DNA from: UBA4744 sp963723165
Lineage (GTDB): Bacteria > Actinomycetota > Acidimicrobiia > Spongiisociales > UBA4744
Direction of reading: 5' to 3'
DNA: 64,000 nt
NCBI GenBank assembly: GCA_963723165.1
Contig: CAVRPP010000003.1
Coordinates: forward strand, 62,001 to 126,000
Positions 61,794 through 64,000 of this stretch are shown here, one piece after another. The notes below the pieces were generated by a model, which worked only from the letters and a program-made list of their open reading frames with translations, made no database searches and was not told the origin of the DNA. Within the stretch, counting starts at the first letter, position 1, and the number at the start of each line of letters is the position of its first letter. A program made the position numbers and the translations under genes.

Positions 61794-62471
61794 ATGGATG
61801 CGTTGATCCTTCTGGTCGAGGATGACTCCTCGATTCGCGAATTGACCGAGATGGGTTTGCGAGCCGCCGGGTTCCAGGTGACCACCGCTGCAAATGGCCG
61901 CTCGGGTTTGGACCGCTTCCGCAACGATCGACCCGAGGCAGTCGTCCTCGACATCATGCTCCCGGAGCTGGATGGGCTCGAGGTGTGCCGGGCCATCCGG
62001 GCCGAGTCGTCGGTTCCCGTCGTCATGTTGACGGCCAGGACCGACACCGTCGACATCGTGGTTGGCCTCGAAGCCGGAGCCGACGACTACGTCACGAAAC
62101 CGTTTGAGATGCCCGAACTGGTCGCCCGCCTCCGAGCCGCTCTGCGTCGCGCCCGGCAACTGGAACCAACGGAGCGTCTCACCCTGGGTCCCACCCACAT
62201 CGACATTGCTGCCCATGCGGTTTTCCGGGACGGCGACGACCTGGGGCTCACGCCTACCGAGTTCCGACTGCTCGTCGAGCTGGCCAGGAGACCGACTCAG
62301 GTTTTCACGCGGGAGATGCTGTTGGAACGAGTGTGGGGGTATGGATATTTGGGCGACTCTCGCCTGGTCGACGTGGCCGTTCAACGTCTGCGCGCCAAGA
62401 TCGACACCGACCCGACCGAACCCTCTTTGATCCGAACCGTTCGGGGCGTTGGGTACCGGGCAGGACCGTGA
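61794..62471 (+). CDS. OmpR/PhoB-family response regulator
   Basis: 225 aa; the ATG at 61794 starts the receiver MDALILLVEDDSSIRELTEM, so the longer frame is not coding. Phospho-acceptor Asp53 is in AVVLDIMLPELDGLEV, with the acidic pair ED in LLVEDD and Lys in DYVTKPFEMPEL. The C-terminal winged helix is complete (LTPTEFRLLVELARRPTQVF, VDVAVQRLRAKIDT, IRTVRGVGYRAG). The stop overlaps the kinase GTG at 62468, so the pair is co-translated. Confidence 0.93.
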   Translation: MDALILLVEDDSSIRELTEMGLRAAGFQVTTAANGRSGLDRFRNDRPEAVVLDIMLPELDGLEVCRAIRAESSVPVVMLTARTDTVDIVVGLEAGADDYVTKPFEMPELVARLRAALRRARQLEPTERLTLGPTHIDIAAHAVFRDGDDLGLTPTEFRLLVELARRPTQVFTREMLLERVWGYGYLGDSRLVDVAVQRLRAKIDTDPTEPSLIRTVRGVGYRAGP

Positions 62472-63859
62472 GAAGACGACGCGGGTTCCGAACCAGGTTG
62501 GTGGCAACCTTCATCGGGTTGATCGCCGGAACGGTGGTTGTGCTCGGAGTTGGTGCCTATCTCTTCGTCAGCAGTTCCCTGCGCGGACAGCTTGTTGAAG
62601 ATGCAGTAGAACGGACCAATTTCAATCTCGCGGTTCTGGCCACGGAATGGCTCGACGCGGACCCGACGGCCACCGAATATCAGGAGAGTCCCCTGGCCGA
62701 TGCCCTAGCTCTGCGCGGTGACATAGAGGTGTACGTCGACTTCGGTGATGGTGATCCGTTCCTCTCCAAGCCTTCGTTCCTGGCGACCCTCGATCTGGTC
62801 TCCGACGACCTGCAGGATATTGTGGCCCGGGGCAACATCGGGCAGGAGTGGATCGAGGTGGACACCACTCCATACCTGGTGGCGGCCGGTCGCCGGCCTC
62901 CCAATGGTCCCGACTTCTACTTCTTCTACCCGGCTGGAGAGATCGAGACCGGTCTGGAACGATTGCGGCAGGCGCTGCTGGCCGGTGGCCTCGTGCTCAT
63001 TGTGATCGGTGCTGCAGCGGGTAACTGGGCAGCCCGCCAGGTATTGCGACCGGTGCGCCGGGCAAGTGAGGCGGCCCTCGACATGGCCGGAGGTGATCTC
63101 ACGGTACGCCTCGATGGAAGTTCGGGTGATGAGTTCGGGGCATGGGCCGACGCCTTCAATCGAATGGCCGGATCGCTCCAGGAGACCATCCACCGTCTCG
63201 AGGAAGGCAGAGCTCGCGAACGGAGGTTCGTGGCCGATGTTTCCCATGAGCTCCGCACCCCCATGACCGGACTGGTGAATGAGGCGGCAATGGTCAAAAC
63301 CCATTTGGAGAACCTGCCGGGCGACGGCCGCCGGGTCGCGGAACTTCTGGTCGACGATGTCGCCAGGATGAGACGCCTCGTGGACGATCTGTTGGAGATC
63401 TCCCGCCTCGAGGCAGGCGCCCAGGAAACCCGCCTGGAGCGGGTCGACCTAAGGGAATTCCTGGCTGCAGTGATCGCCGGCCGTCTGCCCGAGGCCCGAT
63501 TGTTGGGAGGAACCGGCACAGCACCCATCGATGTGGATCGGCGGCGCCTGGAACGAATCGTCGGGAACCTCCTCGACAATGCTCGGGTGCATGCCTCGGG
63601 TCGGGACGTCGAGGTCTCCGCCGAGATGGAGACGGACACCCTGGTGGTGGTAGTCGCCGACCGGGGACCCGGCGTCGATCCGGCCGACCTCGGCAGGCTG
63701 TTCGAGCGTTTTGCCGTTGGAGACAAATCTCGCAGCGGAACCGGCACCGGGCTCGGCCTGGCCATCGCCCGCCAGCATGCCGTCCAGATGGGCGGATCGC
63801 TCATTGCCGCTAACCGGCCGGGTGGAGGATTGCGCTTCGAGCTGCGGCTGCCGCTATAA
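62468..63859 (+). CDS. Sensor histidine kinase, partner of the preceding regulator
   Basis: 463 aa from GTG 62468 (GTGA overlap). Helix 1 at about 12-35, an extracellular domain to about 165, helix 2 at 168-190, HAMP (ARQVLRPVRRASEAALDMAG) and the phospho-acceptor His260 in ADVSHELRTPMTGLV. ATP-binding boxes: N box IVGNLLDNARVHA, G1 VVVADRGPGVDPADLGRLFE and G2 SGTGTGLGLAIARQHAVQMG. The sensor domain (DIEVYVDFGDGDPFLSKPS) has no recognised ligand. The downstream lipoprotein at 63931 is a candidate target or accessory. Confidence 0.93.
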   Translation: MRRRRGFRTRLVATFIGLIAGTVVVLGVGAYLFVSSSLRGQLVEDAVERTNFNLAVLATEWLDADPTATEYQESPLADALALRGDIEVYVDFGDGDPFLSKPSFLATLDLVSDDLQDIVARGNIGQEWIEVDTTPYLVAAGRRPPNGPDFYFFYPAGEIETGLERLRQALLAGGLVLIVIGAAAGNWAARQVLRPVRRASEAALDMAGGDLTVRLDGSSGDEFGAWADAFNRMAGSLQETIHRLEEGRARERRFVADVSHELRTPMTGLVNEAAMVKTHLENLPGDGRRVAELLVDDVARMRRLVDDLLEISRLEAGAQETRLERVDLREFLAAVIAGRLPEARLLGGTGTAPIDVDRRRLERIVGNLLDNARVHASGRDVEVSAEMETDTLVVVVADRGPGVDPADLGRLFERFAVGDKSRSGTGTGLGLAIARQHAVQMGGSLIAANRPGGGLRFELRLPL

Positions 63860-63890
63860 CCGGATCGTTACCCGTCGGTGATGATCCGGT
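63859..63890. repeat. ACCGGATC / GATCCGGT inverted repeat after the kinase
   Basis: Eight-base arms at 63859-63866 and 63883-63890, 16-nt loop, directly after the kinase stop. No T-run, so an operator for the following lipoprotein or a weak terminator are both possible. Confidence 0.45.
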
Positions 63891-63930
63891 CACGTCACTG
63901 CAGCAATCTGAAGGCATGAAAGGAGACGTC

Positions 63931-64000
63931 ATGCAATACCACATTTTCGTCCTGCTGGTTGGACTGGCACTCATCGCCTCCGCATGCGGGAGCAGCGTGG
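63931..64000 (+). CDS. Lipoprotein, N-terminal fragment at the window edge
   Basis: The ATG at 63931 has AAGGAG five bases upstream; an ATG at 63916 lies before that RBS. The visible 23 residues are a signal peptide (MQYHIFVLLVGLALIASACG) with lipobox IASAC. The gene continues to the right. Its position behind a two-component pair suggests a regulated or accessory lipoprotein. Confidence 0.7.
   Translation, partial: MQYHIFVLLVGLALIASACGSSV

Noticed and set aside
1..64000. tRNA, rRNA, transposase or phage genes
   Set aside because: I looked for T-arm and conserved rRNA wording and for DDE or recombinase motifs in all intergenic gaps and found none.

Overview
The window is a gene-dense, high-GC chromosomal segment. 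I read about 51 complete or nearly complete genes plus one lipoprotein gene running off the right edge. I see no rRNA, tRNA, CRISPR array, transposase or phage gene. The lineage is most likely Actinomycetota, and Acidimicrobiia or a close relative is my best guess. Reasons: GTG starts and four-base ATGA/GTGA overlaps are frequent; many secreted lipoproteins carry Thr-rich linkers after the lipobox; several starts sit 6-7 nt behind a TANNNT box, as in actinobacterial leaderless promoters; and typical families occur (DUF6777, LtrA, MpaB/DUF2236, the 180-kDa NAD-glutamate dehydrogenase, a group-2 sigma factor). The exact class is inference.

Layout, left part. 1-5.8 kb: a frameshifted membrane protein cut by the left edge, a membrane protein with a cupredoxin-like tail, an SH3/DUF6777 membrane-anchored protein, a tocopherol-cyclase-like protein and a degenerate PlsY-like protein. 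5.9-9.4 kb: a tight MacAB-like efflux operon (lipoprotein, adaptor with peptidoglycan-binding insert, ATPase, permease), followed by a second PlsY-like paralogue. 10-20.5 kb: ferrochelatase-like protein, PEP-synthase/rifampicin-phosphotransferase-like enzyme, penicillin-acylase family hydrolase, SDR plus LtrA pair, LppX/LprG-like lipoprotein, enoyl-CoA hydratase family protein, a two-cluster Fe-S protein (4Fe-4S plus CDGSH) and a CBS-pair protein. 20.5-29.6 kb: mostly envelope proteins (GerMN/SH3 lipoprotein, beta-propeller lipoprotein, M15 peptidase, MpaB-type oxygenase, DM13 protein, MFS exporter, YbaK deacylase, cell-wall-binding lipoprotein).

Layout, right part. 29.7-39.6 kb: S9 peptidase, FAD oxidoreductase, hydrolase/ArsR pair divergent from a ProX-type deacylase, a lipase-like protein, a family-2 glycosyltransferase and a DrrAB-type ABC exporter. 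39.6-39.9 kb is a non-coding repeat patch. 39.9-50 kb: asnS (frameshifted), the large NAD-glutamate dehydrogenase, a subtilisin with a striking Trp-pentad repeat tail (frameshifted), a small unknown protein and a sigma factor. 50-52.3 kb: homocysteine methyltransferase and a hydrolase with somewhat atypical codon use. 52.3-64 kb: DUF3160/excalibur lipoprotein, CapA-like lipoprotein, adenylate-cyclase/beta-propeller fusion, DUF4097 protein with Thr-Gly-Ser-Gly repeats, monoacylglycerol-lipase-like enzyme, an OmpR/HK two-component system and the edge lipoprotein.

Themes. The window is dominated by secreted, lipid-anchored and membrane proteins, so it looks like envelope maintenance and export. 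The least explained items are the Trp-pentad tail of the subtilisin, the paired degenerate PlsY-like proteins around the efflux operon, a perfect 21-bp inverted repeat at 29.65 kb, a run of four palindromes at 35.73-35.83 kb and the repeat patch at 39.6-39.9 kb. Three independent frameshifts in otherwise intact genes (1 kb, 41.2 kb, 47.2 kb) suggest assembly or sequencing indels, although real decay cannot be excluded.
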